Shown one piece after another: positions 1-6,495 of a stretch of 11,570 nt of DNA. A program made the translations under genes and the position numbers. The notes beneath the pieces are model-generated. The model had not been told where the DNA came from. It made no database searches and was given only the letters and a program-made list of their open reading frames with translations. Numbering within the stretch: the first letter of the stretch is position 1; each line of letters opens with the position of its first letter. Source of the stretch: an uncultured Flavobacterium sp. (GTDB lineage: Bacteria > Bacteroidota > Bacteroidia > Flavobacteriales > Flavobacteriaceae); contig NZ_CAMIHH010000102.1 of the NCBI RefSeq assembly GCF_946220915.1, forward strand, positions 1 through 11,570, in the 5' to 3' direction.

Positions 1-403
1 GCAGTATTGCTCCCGCTGCAATCGCAACAAAGAAACAGTTGAAGATAAAATGTTCCTTCCACCCCATCTCCTCAAGGATACCTCCGCAGGAACACGGAAT
101 ATTGGAGGCATAATTCAGTATGACATGAATATAGGCTGTAAACATTACCATCAGGGCAAATGAGCCGTAAAGCCCGAACAGTTTGAGTTTTGGAAAGGAT
201 AGTAAAATTGAAAGGGTAAGTTCAATTGCCGGTACGGCAAAGGATACTACTCCTGTATAATTGCTTACTATGGGAGATTGGCCGAGTTGTGCCTGGAAAT
301 TTTCGAAATCAAGCAATTTGCTGATTGCGGCATATACAAACAGGATGATATAAAGCAATGAAACTATTTGTATGAATATCCTTTTTTTACAGTCAGTCTC
401 CAT
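1..403 (-). CDS. MauE/DoxX-like integral membrane protein, 3' part missing
   Basis: This open frame runs off the left edge; 134 residues are visible from an ATG at 403. It is strongly hydrophobic, with membrane segments at about residues 9-31, 52-70, 75-96 and 118-134. Between the third and fourth lies a P-C-S-C-G-G motif (103-108) followed by a Gly-Trp-Lys-Glu-His stretch (114-118). This topology and the CxCGG pair resemble the MauE/DoxX redox-associated membrane proteins common in Bacteroidota, which are thought to support disulfide chemistry or electron transfer at the membrane; the two cysteines could be redox-active. The assignment is by motif and topology recognition, and the substrate is unknown. 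A TAnnTTTG element lies 26 bases upstream of the start. Nothing links it functionally to the mobilization or polymerase genes, so it may be host flank or unrelated cargo. Confidence 0.75.
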   Translation of the reverse strand, partial: METDCKKRIFIQIVSLLYIILFVYAAISKLLDFENFQAQLGQSPIVSNYTGVVSFAVPAIELTLSILLSFPKLKLFGLYGSFALMVMFTAYIHVILNYASNIPCSCGGILEEMGWKEHFIFNCFFVAIAAGAIL

Positions 404-518
404 GGTTTATCGATTTAAATCATATAGCCAAATTTACCTTGGAGGATTGGCTTACATGTTACTCAAACAAAGCGATAAGTTTTCTATAACGTGCAAGATT
501 TAAAATGGAGACTAACTG
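390..518. repeat. Inverted partial duplication flanking a promoter segment
   Basis: The first 14 bases of the MauE-like gene on the minus strand (403 down to 390, ATGGAGACTGACTG) recur on the plus strand at 505-518 as ATGGAGACTAACTG, 13 of 14 identical. Both copies are preceded by GATTTAAA: directly at 497-504 on the plus side, and ten bases further from the ATG on the minus side. The two arms therefore form an imperfect inverted repeat around about 100 bp that holds the promoter of the MauE-like gene. The plus-strand copy does not lead into a convincing gene. Confidence 0.5.
429..436 (-). promoter_or_regulatory. Candidate Bacteroidetes -7 element for the MauE-like gene
   Basis: On the minus strand this reads TAAATTTG, a match to the Bacteroidetes TAnnTTTG consensus, 26 bases upstream of the ATG at 403. 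No TTTG is at the usual -33 spacing (the nearest is about 27 bases further upstream), so the call rests on the -7 element and its position only. Confidence 0.4.
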
Positions 519-522
519 CATA

Positions 523-540
523 GGGTTGCATATGCAGCCC
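523..540 (-). terminator. Hairpin after the 96-residue gene, possible terminator
   Basis: An 8-bp stem with one G-T pair (GGGTTGCA / TGCAGCCC) closes over two bases, five bases past the stop codon of the minus-strand gene at 546-836. The inner TGCATATGCA is a perfect palindrome, and an alternative pairing uses CTGCATA (516-522) with TATGCAG (531-537). On the minus strand no T-run follows; on the plus strand the tail is T-rich (TTTAATTACTTT). Its position suggests a terminator, its tail only half supports it. Confidence 0.35.
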
Positions 541-545
541 TTTAA

Positions 546-836
546 TTACTTTGCAGCGGAAAGCGCCATAAGCTTTTCACTCAATTCAACCAGCCCTGCC
601 TTTTGCAGGCAGTCAGCTGCGATATCTTTAAGTTCCTGCATAGTTTCCGAAGGGACGTTCGCAAAAACATTTCCGCTCTTATCATCCCCTTTTGCATCAA
701 TCCCCCGCTCAATAACGTAGTTGAGTAGCAATACATTTTTGCGCGAGATGCGCAGGTCAATCCTGACCGCCTCATTCATTCCAGGAATACTCAGTATGGT
801 ATCAAAAACCTGGGCCACATCATTTGTTGTCAGCAT
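546..836 (-). CDS. Small conserved-looking hypothetical protein, 96 residues
   Basis: I recognise no domain of known function. The 96-residue product is soluble: no signal peptide or membrane segment is visible. The sequence alternates short hydrophobic and charged stretches, with a probable helix at about 5-17 (Val-Ala-Gln-Val-Phe-Asp), an Arg/Lys-rich centre (25-34) and an amphipathic helix at about 62-92. It looks like small hypothetical proteins seen in Flavobacteriia and Sphingobacteriia, but that is an impression I cannot check here. Reasons to believe it is a real gene: balanced amino acid use, an AT-rich leader with a GAGGAA stretch 4-9 bases before the ATG, a TAnnTTTG element 34 bases upstream and a hairpin just after the stop. 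Function unknown. Confidence 0.7.
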   Translation of the reverse strand: MLTTNDVAQVFDTILSIPGMNEAVRIDLRISRKNVLLLNYVIERGIDAKGDDKSGNVFANVPSETMQELKDIAADCLQKAGLVELSEKLMALSAAK

Positions 837-870
837 AAATTCCTCGTTTTAAATTAAGTTACACATATCC

Positions 871-878
871 CAAATGTA
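871..878 (-). promoter_or_regulatory. Candidate -7 element for the 96-residue gene
   Basis: The minus strand reads TACATTTG here, matching TAnnTTTG, 34 bases upstream of the ATG at 836. TTTG sequences lie upstream at 12 and 26 bases from it, neither at the usual spacing of about 19-20, so the -33 element is unresolved. Confidence 0.4.
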
Positions 879-1007
879 TAAATGTCCCCGCAAAGTTTGC
901 CCGTCAAAAAATTCCCAGGATAGGACGGTGAGTATGTGCATGATTACTTTAGCATAAAAAAAATATAAAGGATCGCTGTGGAGAGCTACAGACACTTATG
1001 AGCTTGG

Positions 1008-1032
1008 AAAAAACCTGCGTGCTTCGCGCAGG
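1008..1032 (-). terminator. Intrinsic terminator facing the minus strand
   Basis: CCTGCG (1014-1019) pairs with CGCAGG (1027-1032), and the stem can grow by a T-G and a G-C pair to leave a CTT loop. On the minus strand the GC-rich stem is followed at once by six T (plus-strand A at 1008-1013). This is a textbook Rho-independent shape, but there is no clear minus-strand gene upstream of it for it to serve. Confidence 0.6.
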
Positions 1033-1211
1033 ATATTTCCCTTGGATCAGGCGAAAAAGCATTTGCTTCCTCTGGGTGCAATGCACTTTCGCAAGGCTGT
1101 AAAAAAAAAAATAGGCTGGAGCAAATTCCTCTCAGTTTATAAAGATTAAAGTGAACAATCAGCAATAACCGGATTCAGTGGGCTTAGGCTAATTCAGGAA
1201 TATCTCAGGGA

Positions 1212-1299
1212 GATTGCTGTTTCTTTTGCAATCGGCAAGATGAACGGTTGTATCACAACCGGGATCTTGCCACCCGGGCACTCGGGACTCGTTGGGTGG
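1212..1299 (+). other. Candidate origin of transfer (oriT), stacked inverted repeats
   Basis: Three inverted repeats lie back to back, ending 44 bases before mobA. GATTGC (1212-1217) pairs with GCAATC (1228-1233). Immediately after, GGCAAGAT (1234-1241) pairs perfectly with ATCTTGCC (1264-1271), and nested inside it CGGTTGT (1245-1251) pairs with ACAACCG (1255-1261) over an ATC loop: 15 pairs in 38 bases. A third, CCACCC (1270-1275) with GGGTGG (1294-1299), overlaps the arm of the second. Inverted repeats next to the gene of an accessory DNA-binding protein and relaxase are typical of oriT in MOBP-type systems. The nick site cannot be fixed from sequence; the unpaired stretch 1272-1343 is the likely place. 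Confidence 0.5.
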
Positions 1300-1343
1300 A
1301 TAGTGCTTGAGGATTTTGGATGTTTGAATGAAATTGATATAGG

Positions 1344-1727
1344 ATGGAAGAGAAAAAAAACAGGACAAAATGGGTGCACCTCAGGCTGACACCTTCAGAG
1401 TACAGGCAGCTTCAGTCCAAGTATAAGAAGACCACATGTCGTAAGCTCAGCGATTACCTTCGGGCTGTAATCTTTGATAAAACTGTGATTACAAAATACC
1501 GGAATACATCTGTTGATGATGCCCTTGCAGAGATGTCAGTTCTAAACAAAGAACTCAACGCCATAGGGACCAATATCAACCAGATGGCAAAACGGATGCA
1601 TACGATTCAATTTCCGGAAATGCCATCCTGGCTATTGCAGTTTGACAGGCTAAGCAAAGAATATTTTATAAAGATGGACGAGGTGAAAGGCGTGCTCGGC
1701 AAGTTGAGTGAAGGATGGTTGCGGTGA
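1344..1727 (+). CDS. mobA: MobA-like relaxosome accessory protein
   Basis: The 127-residue product is small and basic, with the composition of a ribbon-helix-helix DNA-binding protein: a short strand near residues 9-15 (Trp-Val-His-Leu-Arg-Leu) followed by helices with Ser-Glu-Tyr and Leu-Ser-Asp-Tyr-Leu-Arg. The later stretch Leu-Asn-x-Ile-Gly-x-Asn-Ile-Asn-Gln-Met-Ala (71-82) is a signature of MobC/BfmA-like mobilization proteins. Such proteins bind oriT and help the relaxase open the DNA strands. Its gene is first in the operon and overlaps the relaxase start by 13 bases, which points to coupled translation. The inverted repeats just upstream are the likely binding site. In Bacteroidetes annotations the name MobA is used for this position; it should not be confused with the MobA relaxase of other plasmids. 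Confidence 0.85.
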   Translation: MEEKKNRTKWVHLRLTPSEYRQLQSKYKKTTCRKLSDYLRAVIFDKTVITKYRNTSVDDALAEMSVLNKELNAIGTNINQMAKRMHTIQFPEMPSWLLQFDRLSKEYFIKMDEVKGVLGKLSEGWLR

Positions 1728-3001
1728 TCAGGGCCGGCAAGTCCATACACCGTATCCTGAACTATAATGAGAACAAAGTCACCCAGGGAAAAGCGGTATG
1801 CATAGCGGCGGGAAATTTTCCGGTTGATGCTCCGCAGCTCAGCCTCACGATGAAGCTGAACCGCTTTCAGAAGCAAATGGATTTGAACAGGAATGTGAAA
1901 ACCAACAGTGTGCACATTTCCCTGAATTTTGACAGTTCCGAAAAAAATATGCCTGCAGAAAAGCTTTTGGCAATAGCTGACAGGTATATGGAAAAGATCG
2001 GCTTTGGCAGGCAGCCCTACCTGGTCTACCAGCACCATGATGCAGGGCACCCGCACATCCACCTGCTCACTACAAATATTGAGGCGGATGGCAACAGGAT
2101 AGACCTCCACCATTTGGGGATACGAAAGTCAGAACCGGCAAGAAAAGAAATTGAAACTGCCTTTGGCCTGGTAAAGGCACAGGACAGGAAACAGCAGCCT
2201 TTAGGGCTCGGTCAGGGCGTTGCAAAGAAAGCAGCATACGGCATGTCGGAGACACGGGCAGCCATACAGAATGTGCTTGAGGCAGTCCTGAACAAGTACC
2301 GCTTCACAAGCCTTTCCGAATTCAATGCGGTACTCGGATTATACAATATCAGGGCCGACCAGGGCAGTGAAAAGTCAAGGGTACGCCGGCATGGCGGGCT
2401 GCTGTACCGGATACTGGATGGCAATGGCAATCCTGTTGGCGTCCCTGTTAAGGCAAGCCTATTTTATAACAGGCCAACACTGGCAAAGCTCTCGGGTAAA
2501 TTTACAGCGAACGGTATCCTTGGGCAGCAGCATAAAGCCAGGATTAAGAATGCAGTTGACAGGGTATCCCCGGCAGCTGGGAAAACAGGAATGGAAGAAC
2601 TGGAAAAGATACTTGCTAACGATGGTATTAGCATGGTGAAGCGGGAAAATAGCGAAGGGTTCCTCTTTGGCATCACATTCATCGACCATAAGACCGGGGG
2701 CGTTTTTAACGGCAGCGCACTGGGCAAGCAGTACAGTGCGAAGCAAATGCAGGAACGTTTTCCCGTGGTTATTCCAACAGGTTCGGAAGGAAGCCTAAAA
2801 GGGCATGCCTTGCAAAGTGATACTGCTTTGTCTGCTTTGGAAAGCATGGCTTTGGCCAACCCATCCTCAGCTTCACTGCTTCACGACATCATGAATATTG
2901 CCCGGCAGCTTACAGCGCCGCAGCAGTCCATGGATTTTGTCCCCAGCCAGTTAAAAAAGAAGAGAAAGAAAAGAAGAAGGGGGCCATCTAATAATCAATA
3001 A
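1715..3001 (+). CDS. mobB: MobB-type HUH relaxase (mobilization nuclease)
   Basis: This 428-residue protein would nick oriT and stay bound to the 5' end of the transferred strand through a tyrosine. The relaxase/mobilization nuclease fold covers about residues 1-160. Visible motifs are: a likely catalytic Tyr17 in Leu-Asn-Tyr-Asn-Glu-Asn-Lys-Val; His67 in Asn-Ser-Val-His-Ile-Ser-Leu-Asn; and the metal-binding HUH pattern His107-x-Asp109-x2-His112-x-His114-x-His116, matching HxDxxHxHxH of MOBP relaxases. The remainder (about 170-410) carries no motif I can name, and the C-terminus is very basic (Lys/Arg run at 412-422), fitting DNA contact. It starts at an ATG inside the end of mobA and ends 11 bases before mobC. 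All catalytic residues appear intact, so the enzyme should be functional. Confidence 0.92.
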   Translation: MVAVIRAGKSIHRILNYNENKVTQGKAVCIAAGNFPVDAPQLSLTMKLNRFQKQMDLNRNVKTNSVHISLNFDSSEKNMPAEKLLAIADRYMEKIGFGRQPYLVYQHHDAGHPHIHLLTTNIEADGNRIDLHHLGIRKSEPARKEIETAFGLVKAQDRKQQPLGLGQGVAKKAAYGMSETRAAIQNVLEAVLNKYRFTSLSEFNAVLGLYNIRADQGSEKSRVRRHGGLLYRILDGNGNPVGVPVKASLFYNRPTLAKLSGKFTANGILGQQHKARIKNAVDRVSPAAGKTGMEELEKILANDGISMVKRENSEGFLFGITFIDHKTGGVFNGSALGKQYSAKQMQERFPVVIPTGSEGSLKGHALQSDTALSALESMALANPSSASLLHDIMNIARQLTAPQQSMDFVPSQLKKKRKKRRRGPSNNQ

Positions 3002-3012
3002 ACCATCACATC

Positions 3013-4995
3013 ATGCAGACAGGGGAAAATGAACAGGCATTGCGAAAGATTCTTGATATGACCAGGCTGATGAGTCTCATCATACTTTTTTTGCACTTCT
3101 ATTACCACTGCTATAATGCTTTTCGTTTTTGGGGGATACGAAGCGGCATGACAGACAGGATACTTGACAATGTGGAGGCAACCGGACTGCTTACATCCGT
3201 AACGAAGCCTAAGCTGTTTGCCTTGGGCTTGCTGGTGATATCATTGTTTGGGGCGAAAGGGCGCAAGGACGAGAAACTGAATAGTAAAACGGCTTTATTA
3301 TATATAATATCAGGGCTGATAGTTTATTTCCTGAGTGCACTGCTGCTCGAAATTAAGATGGAAATGCAGGCCGCCGCACTTCTTTATATTGCCATTACGG
3401 TCGCTGGTTACCTAATGCTCCTTTCCGGTGGGACACTGCTGTCAAGGCTGATCAGGCGGCAGCTTGATGGTAGGGATATTTTCAATAAGCTGAATGAGAC
3501 TTTCCCACAGGAAGAACGGCTGCTGGAGAATGAATTCTCAATCAACCTTCTTGCAAAGTACCATCTGAAAGATAAGTTCCGCAACAGCTGGATCAACATA
3601 ATAAATCCTTTCAGGGCATTGATGGTGCTGGGTACGCCCGGTTCGGGTAAATCCTATTTTGTGATCCGCCACGTCATCACCCAGCACATCCGCAAAGGCT
3701 TCTCCATGTTCGTATATGATTTTAAGTTTGATGACCTCTCACGCATAGCGTATAACACATGGCTGCAGCACAAGGATAACTATGCCGTCCCTCCCAAATT
3801 CTATGTGATCAATTTTGATGACCTCAGCCGGACCCACCGGTGCAACCCGCTGGAGCCTTCATCGATGACGGATATCACTGACGCAGCAGAATCGGCACGC
3901 ACCATCCTGATGGGGCTGAACCGGGAATGGATCAAAAAGCAGGGGGACTTTTTTGTGGAATCCCCGATCAACTTTTTGACGGCCATAATCTGGTACCTCA
4001 CAAGGTACAAGGACGGTGTGTTCTGTACCCTGCCCCATGTTATCGAACTGATGCAGGCCGACTACGACAGCCTGTTCACCCTCCTGCGCACGGAGAAGGA
4101 AATTGAGGTGCTGATCAATCCATTTGTCAACGCCTACCTCAACGATGTCATGGAGCAGTTGGAGGGGCAGATCGCATCGGCGAAGGTCGCCATGGCACGG
4201 CTGTCTTCCCCCCAATTGTATTACGTGCTGTCAGGGAATGACTTCAACCTTGATATCAATAACCCCGAAGACCCCAAGATTGTCTGCATGGGAAATAACC
4301 CGCAGAAGATACAGATTTACGGGGCTGAGCTGTCCCTGTATGTGAACCGCCTGGTAAAGCAGGTCAATAAAAAAGGGAAGCTGAAAAGCAGCCTTGTCTT
4401 TGATGAGTTCCCAACCATTTACCTCAACAATATGGACAGCCTGATAGCAACTGCCAGGAGCAATAAGGTAGCCACCTGCCTGGGCATACAGGACTTCAGC
4501 CAGCTGCGCAAAGACTACGGCCGCGAGCAGGCGGATGTTATCATGAACATCACGGGGAATATTATCAGCGGGCAGGTGACGGGCGATACGGCCAAGCAAT
4601 TATCGGAACGTTTCGGCAAGATCATGCAGGACCGCGAAAGCCTCTCCATTAACAGCAATGACACTTCCATCAGCCGCTCCAAGCAGCTTGAATCGGCGGT
4701 GCCGGCATCAAAGATAGCGTCGCTCTCCTCCGGTGAGTTTGTGGGGATGGTGGCCGATGACCCGCAGTGCAGGATAGACCTGAAGACCATCCATTGTGAA
4801 ATCGTGAACGATCATGAAGCGCTCAAGAAAGAGGAAGCAGGCTACAGGGATATCGAGGCGATACGGAAAATTGACAACAATATGGTCCAGCGCAATTACC
4901 AACAGGTGAAGCAGGACATACAGGACATCATCCATTCGGAAATGGAAAGGCTGTTGGCCGATCCCGCACAGGCCTACCTGGTGGTACGGAAATAA
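3013..4995 (+). CDS. mobC: MobC-type IV coupling protein (TraG/VirD4 family)
   Basis: This 660-residue ATPase would dock the relaxosome to a type IV secretion channel and pump DNA through it. The N-terminus has a Tyr/Trp/Phe/Cys-rich membrane stretch (His-Phe-Tyr-Tyr-His-Cys-Tyr at 28-34) like the YWFCY domain of Bacteroidetes coupling proteins. Further hydrophobic segments lie at about 67-80, 94-112 and 120-139, making about four membrane passes. The cytoplasmic part has a Walker A motif Gly-Thr-Pro-Gly-Ser-Gly-Lys-Ser (207-214), a Walker B motif Leu-Val-Phe-Asp-Glu (461-465) and a sensor-like Gly-Ile-Gln-Asp-Phe (491-495). Length and motif order fit the family. No genes for the mating pore itself are in this window, so it would rely on genes outside the window or on a helper element. 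Confidence 0.92.
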   Translation: MQTGENEQALRKILDMTRLMSLIILFLHFYYHCYNAFRFWGIRSGMTDRILDNVEATGLLTSVTKPKLFALGLLVISLFGAKGRKDEKLNSKTALLYIISGLIVYFLSALLLEIKMEMQAAALLYIAITVAGYLMLLSGGTLLSRLIRRQLDGRDIFNKLNETFPQEERLLENEFSINLLAKYHLKDKFRNSWINIINPFRALMVLGTPGSGKSYFVIRHVITQHIRKGFSMFVYDFKFDDLSRIAYNTWLQHKDNYAVPPKFYVINFDDLSRTHRCNPLEPSSMTDITDAAESARTILMGLNREWIKKQGDFFVESPINFLTAIIWYLTRYKDGVFCTLPHVIELMQADYDSLFTLLRTEKEIEVLINPFVNAYLNDVMEQLEGQIASAKVAMARLSSPQLYYVLSGNDFNLDINNPEDPKIVCMGNNPQKIQIYGAELSLYVNRLVKQVNKKGKLKSSLVFDEFPTIYLNNMDSLIATARSNKVATCLGIQDFSQLRKDYGREQADVIMNITGNIISGQVTGDTAKQLSERFGKIMQDRESLSINSNDTSISRSKQLESAVPASKIASLSSGEFVGMVADDPQCRIDLKTIHCEIVNDHEALKKEEAGYRDIEAIRKIDNNMVQRNYQQVKQDIQDIIHSEMERLLADPAQAYLVVRK

Positions 4996-5019
4996 TCAAT
5001 CAAGTGAACTAAATGCGAT

Positions 5020-5450
5020 ATGTTAGAAAATCAATTTGCAGAAATTGCCGGCCTGATCAGGTCCTCATGCACTAACGCCCTAAAAGTGGTCAATACAATA
5101 CTTATCGACCTCTACTGGAGGATAGGCCAATACATACATGCCCGCATTGAAAGTACAGAATGGGCCAATCCGTAGTAGCGGAACTGTCTGCTGACCTCCA
5201 GAAATCAGAGCCCGGAATCAAAGGATTTTCAGATAAGAACCTTTGGAGGACGAAGCAATTTTATAAGGCCTGTAAAGACTACCCAAAACTCTCAACACTG
5301 TTGAGAGAAATCAGCTGGTCACACAACCTGGCCATATTCTCACGGTGCAGGACCATTGAGGAAAAAGAATTTTACCTTAGGGCAGCCAGGGAAGAAAAGT
5401 ACAGTTTCAGGGATTTGGAAAGGCAGATAGCTGCCGGGTCAGTCAAGTAG
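5020..5450 (+). pseudogene. DUF1016 (YhcG-like) gene, frameshifted and truncated
   Basis: The first frame (5020-5175, ATG at 5020) gives the start of a DUF1016 N-terminal domain, including Leu-Ile-x-Leu-Tyr-Trp-x-Ile-Gly. It then reads Glu-Trp-Ala-Asn-Pro-stop, where the family has Glu-Trp-Gly-x-Ser-Val-Val. The next frame (5160-5450) restores exactly that: Gly-Gln-Ser-Val-Val-x-Glu-Leu, then the family hallmarks Gly-Phe-Ser-x-Lys-Asn-Leu-Trp and Glu-Ile-Ser-Trp-Ser-His-Asn. One missing G in the run 5162-5164 explains the break. The gene also stops after Arg-Gln-Ile-Ala-Ala-Gly, so the C-terminal PDDEXK-like nuclease half of the roughly 340-370 residue family is absent. It sits 24 bases behind mobC, as DUF1016 genes often do behind Bacteroidetes mobilization genes. 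Translation from the internal ATG at 5160 to a 96-residue product is possible; a sequencing error could explain the frameshift but not the truncation. Confidence 0.8.
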
Positions 5451-5458
5451 TCCTGGTC

Positions 5459-5698
5459 TTATAGAAGTGTAACAATCCCAGCAAGCGAATGCTGCTCAAT
5501 ATAGGTACGGATTAGATCAAGGGCCTCCTCCCTTCGGTCGGTTTCGAAAAAATTGATATGGTGCAATTCATCCTCGTCATCGATATGGATAATATCGGTG
5601 TAGCCGCCTGAGATCAGGCTGCCTTTTAAGCTGATGATTTTTCTTTCATGTTCTTTTTTTAGCTCTTTACTGATTCGTAGCCTAATCATTTTGTCCAT
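5459..5698 (-). CDS. Unknown 79-residue protein, co-oriented with the repressor
   Basis: I do not recognise this protein. It has a basic N-terminal helix (residues 1-24, rich in Lys, Arg and Glu), a Gly-Gly turn near 31-32, an acidic Ile-Asp-Asp-Glu-Asp-Glu stretch (38-43) and a probable amphipathic helix at about 53-70. No membrane segment or cysteine pattern is visible. It lies 20 bases downstream of the XRE/S24 repressor on the same strand and is probably transcribed with it. It ends 8 bases from the end of the DUF1016 pseudogene, which is convergent, with no clear terminator between. Its position suggests it would be made whenever the repressor is; whether it acts in the damage response is a guess. 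Confidence 0.6.
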   Translation of the reverse strand: MDKMIRLRISKELKKEHERKIISLKGSLISGGYTDIIHIDDEDELHHINFFETDRREEALDLIRTYIEQHSLAGIVTLL

Positions 5699-5718
5699 TG
5701 CGTACTATCGTGGTGTAG

Positions 5719-6486
5719 TTAATTCTTTACTTGTTTCAGGGCTTTAACTTCGTCTCGGATACCGGTAAGCAGTTCACGTATGCTTTGGGGGCTGAGGTTA
5801 TCAGGCTCAAATTCCGTAGTGGCGATGCTGCAGGCATATTCCCAGATTTCGAGCACGTCGGATGCCTTTACGCTGTAAGGCTCATAGAATGTATTATCGG
5901 AAACCAGCATCAGGCTGTTCTTTCCATTTTTGTTTAGCCGCTTGTAAACGATGCCTTCATTTTTAGTCAGCAGTATATAGGTTTTTCCATCCCTCACATC
6001 ACCGAGTTGCTCTACATAACGCCCTATGATGAAAGACCCTTCTTTATGGGGAGGCATAGAATCCCCTGCCACAGGGAACGCCCTGAACTTGCCATTGGTG
6101 AGGAATGGCAATGAAATGTGCTGCAGGGTTTCAATGAATTCGGGGTCGCTATAGCCACTAAGGTATCCGGCCCTCGCTCTGTGCGGTATGATTTCAATCG
6201 TATTCTCCCCCTGCGCATCAACCGCAATCGGTAAGAGGATGCGGTTGTCGTCCATTTTCATCAGTGAATCCAGGTCTATCTTACGGATGTCCGCGGTCAG
6301 CAGGAGGTCGATGCTTATGTAGTAATACCGGGAAAGCTGTACCAGTATCTCATGTGGCGGCTGGGACTTCCCTTCTTCATATTTTGCAAGCCTGTCACGG
6401 CTTATAGAGAGGCTCTCAGCGACGATTGACTGCGAAACCTCTTTTTTCATCCTAAGATGCCTGATATTGTCAGAGAATAAAGACAT
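5719..6486 (-). CDS. XRE/S24 LexA-like self-cleaving repressor
   Basis: The 255-residue product joins an N-terminal helix-turn-helix of the XRE/Cro type (about residues 4-60, with Gln-Ser-Ile-Val-Ala-Glu-Ser-Leu and Lys-Tyr-Glu-Glu-Gly) to a C-terminal S24 peptidase domain (about 95-225). The features of self-cleavage are present: an Ala106-Gly107 bond in Arg-Ala-Arg-Ala-Gly-Tyr, Ser143 in Ala-Gly-Asp-Ser-Met, and Lys182 in Val-Tyr-Lys-Arg-Leu; the Ser-Lys distance of 39 is close to that of LexA (37). RecA-stimulated cleavage is inferred by analogy. I chose the ATG at 6486 rather than the upstream one at 6636, because the extra 50 residues have no domain character and would overlap the divergent polymerase gene. 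It is divergent from the polymerase unit with an 87-bp shared promoter region, so it most likely represses both that unit and itself. Confidence 0.88.
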   Translation of the reverse strand: MSLFSDNIRHLRMKKEVSQSIVAESLSISRDRLAKYEEGKSQPPHEILVQLSRYYYISIDLLLTADIRKIDLDSLMKMDDNRILLPIAVDAQGENTIEIIPHRARAGYLSGYSDPEFIETLQHISLPFLTNGKFRAFPVAGDSMPPHKEGSFIIGRYVEQLGDVRDGKTYILLTKNEGIVYKRLNKNGKNSLMLVSDNTFYEPYSVKASDVLEIWEYACSIATTEFEPDNLSPQSIRELLTGIRDEVKALKQVKN

Positions 6487-6495
6487 AAGCGTTTT

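Larger units (their letters stand above)
837..1343. other. Gene-poor region ahead of the mobilization genes
   Basis: About 500 bases hold no convincing gene on either strand. On the plus strand, codons at 976-1149 stay open for 57 codons and end in a lysine-rich stretch, but there is no usable start near the beginning and an A11 run (1101-1111) lies inside; it may be a gene remnant. The region contains the promoter of the 96-residue gene, a minus-facing terminator and the inverted repeats next to mobA. I could not find a TAnnTTTG element for the mobilization operon here. Confidence 0.6.

Noticed and set aside
505..720. Plus-strand 71-residue frame starting inside the inverted repeat
   Set aside because: It is mostly antisense to the better supported minus-strand gene at 546-836 and has no recognisable protein character beyond its duplicated first residues.
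1101..1111. A11 run as a slippage or terminator signal
   Set aside because: On the minus strand a T11 run results, but no convincing stem precedes it; it is more likely an ordinary homopolymer in a gene-free stretch.
1194..1379. Minus-strand 61-residue frame over the candidate oriT
   Set aside because: It is proline- and serine-rich, overlaps the inverted repeats and the start of mobA, and shows no features of a real protein.
1607..2113. Minus-strand 168-residue frame opposite mobA and mobB
   Set aside because: It is a shadow of the conserved relaxase motifs on the other strand and has no leader or domain of its own.
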